From: Olsenella sp.
GTDB taxonomy: Bacteria > Actinomycetota > Coriobacteriia > Coriobacteriales > Atopobiaceae
NCBI GenBank assembly: GCA_015062715.1
Contig: SUUD01000154.1
Span: forward strand, 1-5,302
Length of the DNA: 5,302 nt
Direction of reading: 5' to 3'
Below the pieces are notes generated by a model, which saw only the letters and a program-made list of their open reading frames with translations, did no database searches and had not been told where the DNA came from. Made by a program: the position numbers and the translations under genes. Below, piece by piece: positions 1 to 5,141 of this stretch (position 1 is the first letter of the stretch; each line of letters starts with the position of its first letter).

Positions 1-261
1 GGCAAGCTCGCGACCGCGCTGCTGATGACGGGATTCTCTCTGCTGCTCATCGGGACTCCCGACCTCCCCGCGCTCGGCATCGTCGACGTTCCCTTCCTGC
101 CGCTGCTCAACGACACGCCCGCAGGGATCGGCATGGTCCTGGTCTATGTGGGGCTCGTCCTGTCGGTGACGGTGGCCTGCCTCTACTGGCACAAGGGCCT
201 GGGCATCAAGGCGCGCGTCCTGGCGGAGCGCGCACGTGAGGGGGAGGGCGAGCGCTCTTGA
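1..261 (+). CDS. pgsA: CDP-diacylglycerol--glycerol-3-phosphate 3-phosphatidyltransferase, C-terminal part (5' truncated by window)
   Basis: The reading frame is open from base 1 to a TGA at 259-261, giving the last 86 residues of a membrane protein. It begins GKLATALLMTGFSLLLIG, which resembles the conserved GKxKTxxQM segment that opens the C-terminal half of PgsA. Two hydrophobic stretches follow (roughly residues 5-19 and 38-55 of the visible part), then a basic, charged cytoplasmic tail ending EGEGERS. PgsA joins CDP-diacylglycerol and glycerol-3-phosphate to make phosphatidylglycerophosphate in the inner membrane, the committed step to phosphatidylglycerol and cardiolipin. The catalytic CDP-alcohol phosphatidyltransferase motif (DGxxAR...GxxxD...D) would lie upstream and is not visible, so another member of that family is possible. 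The stop overlaps the TTG start of the next gene, implying one transcript and coupled translation. Confidence 0.78.
   Translation, partial: GKLATALLMTGFSLLLIGTPDLPALGIVDVPFLPLLNDTPAGIGMVLVYVGLVLSVTVACLYWHKGLGIKARVLAERAREGEGERS
241..248 (+). promoter_or_regulatory. Ribosome binding site selecting the TTG start at 258
   Basis: The purine run GGGGAGGG lies within the 3' end of pgsA. Its AGG core is about 10 bases before the TTG at 258 and about 16 before the alternative in-frame TTG at 264, so it favours 258. Confidence 0.5.
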
Positions 262-1406
262 GATTGAGGTCGATCCTTGTCGCACTCCTGGCCGTCCTCG
301 CCCTTGTCGCCCCACGTCATGCCCTCGCCGCAGAGCCGCAGGTCACCGAGGCGCGCGGGGCCATCGTCATGGACGGGCAGGGCCAGGTGCTCTGGGAGCT
401 TGACGCATACCGGGAGACGAACCCGGCCTCGATCACCAAGGTCATGACGGCCATGGTCGCGCTCGACTCGGGATTCCCGCTCGACGCCACCATCACCTGC
501 GTCGACGTCGACCTCGGCGACCTCTCGCAGACCGCAGGCTACGTGGCCGGCGACAAGGCGACGCTTCGCGACCTGCTCGAGGTCGCCCTCGTCTGGTCGG
601 CCAACGACGCCTGTTACCAGATCGCGTGCGGCGTCGCGGGCTCGGAGGAGGCCTTCGTCGCGCTCATGAACGCGAAGGCCCAGAGCCTCGGCATGACGCA
701 CACGCACTTCGAGAACTGCCATGGGCTGGGTGGCGAGCAGCACTACTCGTGTGCGCGCGACCTTGCGCTCATGGGCCGCTACGCGCTCGCCAACTACCCC
801 TTCATAGCCCAGACGGTCGCCCTCGAGCGCATCACCACGCACGTGGGCAAGGTCGAGCTCGACCTCGAGACCACGCACAAGCCCATCTCGGACTACGAGG
901 GGCTCCTCGGCATCAAGACGGGGTCGCTCTTGGATGACGGGTCCTCCTTCCTGGGTGCGGCCGAGCGCGACGGCCTGCGCGTGTACACCGTCGTCCTCGA
1001 CTGCCCGACGCTCGACGGCCGCTTTGACGACACGCGCATCCTCATGGACTGGGCGTTCGCGAACTGCTCGACGGTACGGCTGTGCGAGGAGGGCCAGCTG
1101 GTCCGCATGGCCCCCTTTGCCTTCGACGCCCGCCTCGTGTGCCCCGTCACCTACCTGCAGGAGGCCGAGGGCGTGCGCGTCAAGGGCATGGGAGCGGTTA
1201 CCTTCCGCACAACCCGCGCCTCGGCGCAGCACCTCGTGGCAGCAGACGCGGCGTACGGCGCGACCCTGTGGATGCAGGGAAGCCGCCTGGTGGGCGCATC
1301 GACCATGGCCTCCGGCAGACCCGTGATGAGGCCGCTCGCCGTGAACCCGTTCCTGCTCCCCCTCTTCGGGGAAGGCGGCCAGATGGGAGGCTCCCCGTGG
1401 GCATGA
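258..1406 (+). CDS. Secreted D-alanyl-D-alanine carboxypeptidase (peptidase family S11, penicillin-binding protein 5/6 type)
   Basis: This 382-residue protein carries the three signature motifs of serine DD-peptidases in the right order and spacing: SITK at 58-61 (nucleophile Ser58, base Lys61), SAN at 114-116, and KTG at 220-222. A signal peptide is clear: basic start MRLR, hydrophobic core to about residue 19, and a likely cleavage after ALA at residue 24. The family removes the terminal D-alanine of peptidoglycan pentapeptides outside the membrane, limiting cross-linking. Residues about 280-355 match the place of the beta-rich C-terminal domain of PBP5. No clear membrane anchor or sorting signal follows; the tail ends GGSPWA. 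The start is TTG at 258, overlapping the pgsA stop; TTG at 264 is the alternative. The mature part has nine cysteines, one two residues past the SAN motif, which is many for this family. dacA, dacF and similar symbols cannot be told apart here. Confidence 0.93.
   Translation: MRLRSILVALLAVLALVAPRHALAAEPQVTEARGAIVMDGQGQVLWELDAYRETNPASITKVMTAMVALDSGFPLDATITCVDVDLGDLSQTAGYVAGDKATLRDLLEVALVWSANDACYQIACGVAGSEEAFVALMNAKAQSLGMTHTHFENCHGLGGEQHYSCARDLALMGRYALANYPFIAQTVALERITTHVGKVELDLETTHKPISDYEGLLGIKTGSLLDDGSSFLGAAERDGLRVYTVVLDCPTLDGRFDDTRILMDWAFANCSTVRLCEEGQLVRMAPFAFDARLVCPVTYLQEAEGVRVKGMGAVTFRTTRASAQHLVAADAAYGATLWMQGSRLVGASTMASGRPVMRPLAVNPFLLPLFGEGGQMGGSPWA
1385..1390 (+). promoter_or_regulatory. 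Ribosome binding site for the GcvT-fold gene, compatible with two starts
   Basis: GGGAGG lies near the 3' end of the carboxypeptidase gene. It is 6 bases before an in-frame GTG at 1397 and 12 before the ATG at 1403, so spacing alone slightly favours GTG, while the ATGA stop-start overlap and codon identity favour ATG. Confidence 0.45.
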
Positions 1407-2236
1407 CGACGACCCTGCTCGAGGAACATGCCCTCCTTGGCGCGCAGATGGCCCCAGGTGACGCCTGTCCCGCCGTTCTGGGATATGGAGACCCCGAGGG
1501 TGAGGTCACCGCGTTGCGGGGCTCCTGTGGCCTCTGCGACCTTTCGGGAGCCGCGCTGACGCTCGTGGCCGGCCCTGGAGCAGCTCGGCTCGGGGACGTT
1601 GCCATTGCCTGCGCGCCCCTCATGGTGGGGGAGTGCGCGCCCGGAGCCGTCCTCTCAGGGGACGGGGCGCTCACCGGCATCCCCCTGGCCATGAGGACGG
1701 GCGATGGCGAGGTCCTGCTCTTCGACGCCTCGCCCCGCTCCGACACGGTCTTGTGGTGGGTGGGATGGCTCGCGTCGATGGAGCAGGGCGGCGTGCGCCC
1801 CTTCGACGACGCCACCGTCGAGGACCACACGGGAGACCTGGTCCCGCTCGCGCTCGTCGGGCCCGGGGCGCCCGAGGTGCTCGGGGACTACCTGGGATCC
1901 GGCCAGTCGCTTCCCGAGCCGGGAGGGGTATCGTCGCCCATCCTCGACCAGATCAGGGGCGTCATCTGCGCAAACGTCCCCACGAAGGGCTCTCCGGCCT
2001 TCCTGCTGCTCGTGCCCCCGCGCCTCGCGCGCGTGCTGTGGCGCAGCTTCCTGAGCTTCGACCAGGTCACCCCCGTGGGAGGAGAGGCCCTGGGCGCCTG
2101 GGCGACCGACGCCCTTCCCTGGTCCCGCGAGGTCGCTGCAGGCGGCCGCATCGAGGTTGCGGCGCAGCGGCTCGTGGGGCTTGGCGTCGCCCGTCCCGAG
2201 GGCGGCTTCGTCGGGGCCCGGGCGCTCGGCCTCTAG
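1403..2236 (+). CDS. GcvT-fold (aminomethyltransferase folate-binding domain) protein, probably not a functional T-protein
   Basis: This 277-residue cytoplasmic protein resembles the first domain of glycine cleavage T-protein along its whole length: LRGSCGLCDLSGAALTLVAGPGA (39-60, split here as LRGSCGLCDLSG and ALTLVAGPGA) fits the 'avR...gl.Dls....v.Gpda' block, LVPLALVGPGAPEVL (146-160) fits the 'lalqGPkA..vL' block, 189-214 fits the 'r.gytGe.G.ei..p...a..lW' block, TPVGGEALGAW (223-233) fits 'pvGl.ard.lR', and GGFVGARAL (267-275) fits 'dFiGr.AL'. The usual GcvT length is about 360 residues; the C-terminal barrel is absent. The GGxxDD segment holding the catalytic aspartate is replaced by GALTGIPLAM (88-97), and the YgfZ motif KGCYxGQ is missing. 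So a folate-binding or scaffold role is possible, but aminomethyl transfer is unlikely. The ATG overlaps the carboxypeptidase stop (ATGA); GTG at 1397 is an alternative start adding two residues. Confidence 0.68.
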   Translation: MTTTLLEEHALLGAQMAPGDACPAVLGYGDPEGEVTALRGSCGLCDLSGAALTLVAGPGAARLGDVAIACAPLMVGECAPGAVLSGDGALTGIPLAMRTGDGEVLLFDASPRSDTVLWWVGWLASMEQGGVRPFDDATVEDHTGDLVPLALVGPGAPEVLGDYLGSGQSLPEPGGVSSPILDQIRGVICANVPTKGSPAFLLLVPPRLARVLWRSFLSFDQVTPVGGEALGAWATDALPWSREVAAGGRIEVAAQRLVGLGVARPEGGFVGARALGL

Positions 2237-2245
2237 TGCTACCAT
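2237..2245 (+). promoter_or_regulatory. Possible extended -10 element for the malY-ridA pair
   Basis: TGCTACCAT has the TGn extension and matches four of six bases of TATAAT, including the TA and final T positions. It lies just after the stop of the GcvT-fold gene, and no -35 box is seen at 16-18 bases upstream. If used, transcription would start near 2252, about 55 bases before the malY start. The evidence is weak. Confidence 0.22.
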
Positions 2246-2260
2246 TCTCTGGTGGCATGC

Positions 2261-2283
2261 CCGGCGCGTCTGGCGCGCGCCGG
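2261..2283 (+). other. GC-rich hairpin between the GcvT-fold gene and malY
   Basis: CCGGCGCG (2261-2268) and CGCGCCGG (2276-2283) are perfect inverted copies around a 7-base loop, forming an all-GC 8-bp stem. It is followed by ATTACTTG rather than a T run, so it is not a canonical intrinsic terminator. It could slow or partly stop transcription of the upstream cluster, or sit in the 5' leader of malY about 11 bases before its ribosome binding site. In DNA this GC-rich, chance stems are common. Confidence 0.35.
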
Positions 2284-2307
2284 ATTACTTGACAAGGTGG
2301 GGACACG

Positions 2308-3504
2308 ATGCCGTACGACTTCACGAACAGGGCGGACCGCAGGTCTGCCGGGGCCTACAAGTGGGACGACATGCTCAAGCGGGACCCGAGCGTCCCCGAG
2401 GACGTGATCCCGCTCTCCGTGGCAGACATGGAGCTGTCCAATCCGCCCGAAGTGCTAGAGGCGCTGCACACCCTGCTCGATGAGGGGCCCCTGGGCTACA
2501 CCGGACCGACGGACGCGTTCTACGAGGCATGCATCTCATGGCAGCGCAGGCGGCACGAGTGGTCTCCCGAACGCGAGTGGATAGCCCTCTCGCCCGGCGT
2601 GGTGCCGGCATTCCACAACGCCGTGCGCATCCTGAGCGAGCCGGGCGACGGCATCATCGTGCAGCCGCCGGTCTACTACCCGTTCCGCAGCGCCATCGAG
2701 CGCAACGGGCGCACCGTGGTTGATAACCCCCTCGTGCTCGACGAGGACGGCTACCACATCGACTTCGCAGGCCTCGAGCGCCTGGCGGCAGACCCGAACA
2801 ACAAGGCCCTGCTGCTCTGCAGCCCCCACAACCCGGTCGGGCGCGTGTGGGGCGCCGACGAGCTCAGGAGGCTCGTCGACATCTGCCTGGCCAACGACGT
2901 CTTCATCGTCTCCGACGAGATCCACGACGACCTCATCATGCCAGGCCACCACCACACCACCATCGCGAACGTCCTCGCGGCGGACGAGCTGCCCCGCGTC
3001 ATGATCTGCACCGCACCGTCGAAGACGTTCAACCTCGCGGGCGTGCAGTGCTCGGTCATCTACATCCCCGACGAGGGCGTCCGCGAGTCCTTCGTGGCCG
3101 AGTTCGACAAGCTCGCGTGCGGCAACAGCCTCAACATCTTCGCCTATCGGGCCTGCACCGCCGCCTACACGCGTTGCGAGGGATGGCTCGACGAGCTCAT
3201 CGGCCTCATCTGGCACAACTACACCGCCCTGCGGGACATGTTCGAGCAAGAGCTTCCTGGCGTGCGCGTCCTTCCCCTCGAGGGCACCTACCTCATGTGG
3301 GCCGACTTCGGGTGCTGGGGGCTCGCGGACGAGGAGCTCGAGGCGTTCATGCAGCGCGAGGCCCGGCTGTTCCTCGACGAGGGACACATCTTCGGCGCCG
3401 GCGGGAGCGGCTTCGAGCGCTTCAACCTCGCCTGCCCGACGGCCGACATCGTCGCGGCGGGGGAGCGACTCGTCGCTGCCGCGCGTGCGCACGGCCTCGC
3501 CTGA
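2308..3504 (+). CDS. MalY/PatB-family PLP-dependent C-S beta-lyase (cystathionine beta-lyase-like aminotransferase-fold enzyme)
   Basis: This 398-residue protein is close in length to E. coli MalY (390) and has the fold-type I PLP landmarks of that family: PLSVADMEL (35-43), GYTGP (63-67), PPVYYPF (120-126, with the ring-stacking Tyr region), CSPHNPVGRVW (171-181, Asn175), SDEIHDDL (202-209, Asp203 for the pyridine nitrogen), APSKTFNLAG (236-245, Schiff-base Lys239) and FERFNLACP (369-377, Arg371 for the substrate carboxylate). The family cleaves cystathionine or cysteine conjugates in the cytoplasm, yielding a thiol plus 2-aminoacrylate, which decays to pyruvate and ammonia. Some members also act as regulators (MalY) or aminotransferases (PatB), so the substrate is uncertain. 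AAGGTGGGG (2295-2303) is the ribosome binding site, 4 bases before the ATG. A 71-base gap precedes the gene and ridA follows after 38 bases, a combination that fits the chemistry. Confidence 0.9.
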   Translation: MPYDFTNRADRRSAGAYKWDDMLKRDPSVPEDVIPLSVADMELSNPPEVLEALHTLLDEGPLGYTGPTDAFYEACISWQRRRHEWSPEREWIALSPGVVPAFHNAVRILSEPGDGIIVQPPVYYPFRSAIERNGRTVVDNPLVLDEDGYHIDFAGLERLAADPNNKALLLCSPHNPVGRVWGADELRRLVDICLANDVFIVSDEIHDDLIMPGHHHTTIANVLAADELPRVMICTAPSKTFNLAGVQCSVIYIPDEGVRESFVAEFDKLACGNSLNIFAYRACTAAYTRCEGWLDELIGLIWHNYTALRDMFEQELPGVRVLPLEGTYLMWADFGCWGLADEELEAFMQREARLFLDEGHIFGAGGSGFERFNLACPTADIVAAGERLVAAARAHGLA

Positions 3505-3542
3505 TCTGACGGGCCAGAAGGACACGACGGGGAGGGGACACG

Positions 3543-3917
3543 ATGTACGCCATATCCACCGACAAGGCACCACGGGCCATAGGCACCTACTCGCAGGGGG
3601 CCTCGGCCGGCCGCTACGTCTTCACCTCGGGCCAGATCGGCCTCGACCCCATGACGCGCGAATTCGTCGAGGGCGGGGCCTACGAGCAGGTCGTGCAGGC
3701 CATCCACAACTGCGCGGCCGTGCTCGCCGCCGGCCAGGTCGGCCTCGCCGACGTGGTCAAGACCACGGTGTTCGTCACCGACATCGCCTACAAGGACGAC
3801 GTCGACCGCGCGTTCAAGGAGCTCTTCCCCTCGCCGAGGCCCGCACGCTCGCTCGTCGAGGTGGCCGCCCTTCCACGAAACGCTCTCGTTGAGGTCGAGT
3901 GCATCGCCTGTCGGTAG
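3543..3917 (+). CDS. ridA: RidA family reactive enamine/imine deaminase (YjgF/YER057c/UK114)
   Basis: This 124-residue protein is typical in length for the family and matches it throughout: APRAIGTYSQG (9-19), TSGQIGLDP (28-36), DVVKTTVFVTD (70-80), PARSLVEVAALP (100-111) and ALVEVECIACR (114-124). The catalytic arginine is present as Arg102, and Tyr16 and Glu119 match other active-site positions. RidA is a cytosolic trimer that hydrolyses 2-aminoacrylate and related enamines released by PLP enzymes, protecting other PLP enzymes from inactivation. A PLP beta-lyase lies directly upstream, and both genes share the same 12-base start region. Compared with E. coli RidA, a few residues are missing just before PARS (about 96-99), a common length variation. 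The ribosome binding site is GGGGAGGGG at 3528-3537. Its last codons overlap the promoter of the FHA gene. Confidence 0.93.
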   Translation: MYAISTDKAPRAIGTYSQGASAGRYVFTSGQIGLDPMTREFVEGGAYEQVVQAIHNCAAVLAAGQVGLADVVKTTVFVTDIAYKDDVDRAFKELFPSPRPARSLVEVAALPRNALVEVECIACR

Positions 3918-3923
3918 TACAAT
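3895..3923 (+). promoter_or_regulatory. Predicted sigma-70-type promoter for the FHA-merR-apt genes
   Basis: TACAAT at 3918-3923 matches five of six bases of the -10 consensus and begins one base after the ridA stop codon. At the ideal 17-base spacing lies TCGAGT (3895-3900), a weak -35 with three of six matches. Transcription would start near 3930, giving a leader of about 40 bases. In DNA this GC-rich, such an AT-bearing -10 in a gene gap is notable. Confidence 0.5.
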
Positions 3924-3941
3924 CTCAAGGTAAGGTTGAGA
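3923..3941 (+). repeat. Perfect inverted repeat at the predicted transcription start (candidate operator)
   Basis: TCTCAA (3923-3928) and TTGAGA (3936-3941) are exact inverted copies with 7 bases between them. The dyad starts on the last base of the -10 hexamer and spans the expected start of transcription, where a bound protein would block initiation. The MerR-family protein encoded 0.5 kb downstream is one candidate binder; this is inference from position. As RNA it could form only a short, AU-containing stem. Confidence 0.4.
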
Positions 3942-3953
3942 GAGCAGCGAATC

Positions 3954-3959
3954 GAGGAG
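3954..3959 (+). promoter_or_regulatory. Ribosome binding site for the FHA gene
   Basis: GAGGAG lies 11 bases before the ATG at 3971. The spacing is long but it is the only strong site nearby. It argues for 3971 over an upstream in-frame GTG at 3899, which lies inside ridA and before the predicted promoter's start point. Confidence 0.5.
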
Positions 3960-3970
3960 TTGGATTCACC

Positions 3971-4393
3971 ATGGCGTATCAGGAGCAGCCGAGGCCGGCG
4001 GCAAGCGGCCAGACGGAGGTCTTTCGCATTCCCTCAGCAGACTCGACCCTCCCCGACATCGGGACGGTCGGCAAGGTCATCCATCCTTCGCTGAGCATCA
4101 TCAAGGGGCCCCACACCGGCATCACCTTCGACCTCGACCAGCCCATCATCACCGTCGGCCGCGACCCTTCGAACAGCGTCTTCCTCAACGACATGACGGT
4201 CTCGCGGCGCCATGCGCGCATCGACCTCTCCAACGCCGGCAACGGACTCGTCACCATCGAGGACCTCGGCTCGCTCAACGGCACCTGGGTCGACGGCGCC
4301 ATCATCAACCGTGCCGCGCTCGCCGACGGCGCCACCATCCAGATCGGCACCTTCCGCATGGTGTTTCACGCCAACGGGGCGCTGGGGGAGTAG
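3971..4393 (+). CDS. GarA-like FHA-domain protein
   Basis: This 140-residue cytoplasmic protein is a flexible N-terminal tail (1-40) followed by one forkhead-associated domain (about 42-131). The phosphothreonine-binding residues are all there: GRDPSN (63-68, Arg64), VSRRHA (77-82, Ser78, His81) and SLNGTWV (101-107, Asn103). The closest match I recall is mycobacterial GarA (Rv1827) and its corynebacterial homologue OdhI, which inhibit 2-oxoglutarate dehydrogenase and tune glutamate metabolism until a kinase phosphorylates a tail threonine that then binds the protein's own FHA domain. Here the tail has TEVFR (15-19), matching the TSVFR part of the GarA ETTSVFR switch, with Thr15 in the place of the PknB target and Gln14 in place of the other threonine. 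A MerR regulator follows after 3 bases, as in the mycobacterial garA-ftsR order. The target enzyme here is unknown, since the host may lack a full citric acid cycle. The start at 3971 is set by its ribosome binding site. Confidence 0.85.
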   Translation: MAYQEQPRPAASGQTEVFRIPSADSTLPDIGTVGKVIHPSLSIIKGPHTGITFDLDQPIITVGRDPSNSVFLNDMTVSRRHARIDLSNAGNGLVTIEDLGSLNGTWVDGAIINRAALADGATIQIGTFRMVFHANGALGE

Positions 4394-4396
4394 GCC

Positions 4397-5107
4397 ATGC
4401 CCGACTCCGGCTACCTCACGATCGGCAAGGTCGTCAAACGGCTCCAGCCCAGCTATCCCGACCTCTCCGTCTCCAAGGTCCGCTTCCTCGAGGACGAGGG
4501 CCTGCTCAACCCGACGCGAACGCCCGGCGGGTACCGCCTCTACAGCGCCCGGGACGTCGAGCGCCTCGAGGCGATTCTCTTCCTGCAGAAGAACCGCTTC
4601 ATGCCGCTCTCGGTCATCCGGGAGGAGCTCGACCGCGCCGAGAGCCCCCTCGAGGTCATGAACGGCCACCCGCAGGAGACCGAGGAGCTGGCCGACGACC
4701 CCGAGATCGTCGAGAAGCTCCATCCCATCGAGCGCATTCCCGAGCTCACGGGAATCTCGGTCGCCTTCGTGCGCCAGCTCGCCGAGGTGGGTGCCATCAG
4801 CCTGCGGAGGTCGCCCCATGGGCGCGACCTCGTCGACGGCCATGACTTCAAGCTCATCCGCGCGGCGGACCAGCTGCGACGCTACGGCATCGGAACCAAG
4901 AACCTCAGGCAGTACGTCATGGCTGCGAACAGGGAGTCCGGCATGTTCGCGCAGGCGCTCGCGGTCTATGCCAAGAAGGCCGAGGCCGAGGGCGACCGCC
5001 GCCAGTTCGACGAGGCGCTCGACCAGATGCTCGCCCTCACGAACGCCATCCGCGACTGCCTCATCCGAAGCATCGTCGAGGAGAACGCCCCCAGGTCCTC
5101 CGAGTAA
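4397..5107 (+). CDS. ftsR: MerR-family transcriptional regulator, FtsR-like
   Basis: This 236-residue protein opens with a winged helix-turn-helix of the MerR type: YLTIGKVVKRL (6-16), VSKVRFLEDEGLL (25-37), GGYRLYSARDVERL (44-57) and FMPLSVIREEL (68-78). It is unlike short metal sensors: there is a single cysteine (Cys221), so thiolate metal binding is not expected. A charged linker (about 80-112) leads to a second domain that again looks HTH-like (IPELTGISVAFVRQLAEVGAI, in two parts 114-120 and 121-134) and then a helical tail with YGIGTKNLRQYVMAANRES (163-181). This layout and the SKVRFLEDEGL block fit actinobacterial FtsR (Rv1828; a regulator of ftsZ in Corynebacterium). The gene sits 3 bases after the GarA-like gene, with GGGGGAG (4384-4390) as ribosome binding site. 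Both are likely on one transcript from the promoter near 3900, perhaps autoregulated at the dyad there. The symbol rests on resemblance and gene order. Confidence 0.82.
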   Translation: MPDSGYLTIGKVVKRLQPSYPDLSVSKVRFLEDEGLLNPTRTPGGYRLYSARDVERLEAILFLQKNRFMPLSVIREELDRAESPLEVMNGHPQETEELADDPEIVEKLHPIERIPELTGISVAFVRQLAEVGAISLRRSPHGRDLVDGHDFKLIRAADQLRRYGIGTKNLRQYVMAANRESGMFAQALAVYAKKAEAEGDRRQFDEALDQMLALTNAIRDCLIRSIVEENAPRSSE

Positions 5108-5141
5108 CGACAGGGTCCAACCAGCAACGAAAGGAATCATC

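Noticed and set aside
183..1232. Long open frame on the minus strand (349 codons) opposite the carboxypeptidase
   Set aside because: It mirrors the plus-strand codon bias in GC-rich DNA; its composition (Arg, Val, Glu, Gly, His) is that of an antisense shadow and it resembles no protein family.
2289..2294. Perfect TTGACA -35 hexamer before malY
   Set aside because: It is only 13 bases from the ATG, so any -10 would fall inside the gene, and no TATAAT-like sequence lies 16-18 bases downstream; it adjoins the ribosome binding site and is probably chance.
2536..3573. Long minus-strand open frame (345 codons) opposite malY
   Set aside because: It lies opposite a well-identified PLP enzyme with all catalytic motifs, has a low-complexity Val/Glu/Asp/Arg composition and no recognisable domain.
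3885..3899. CTCG-N7-CGAG dyad upstream of the candidate operator
   Set aside because: Only 4 bp of pairing inside ridA coding sequence, where CTC and GAG codons are very frequent; not distinguishable from chance.
3899..3970. Upstream GTG start extending the FHA protein by 24 residues
   Set aside because: The extension overlaps ridA, precedes the predicted transcription start, has no good ribosome binding site and is not part of the FHA/GarA architecture.
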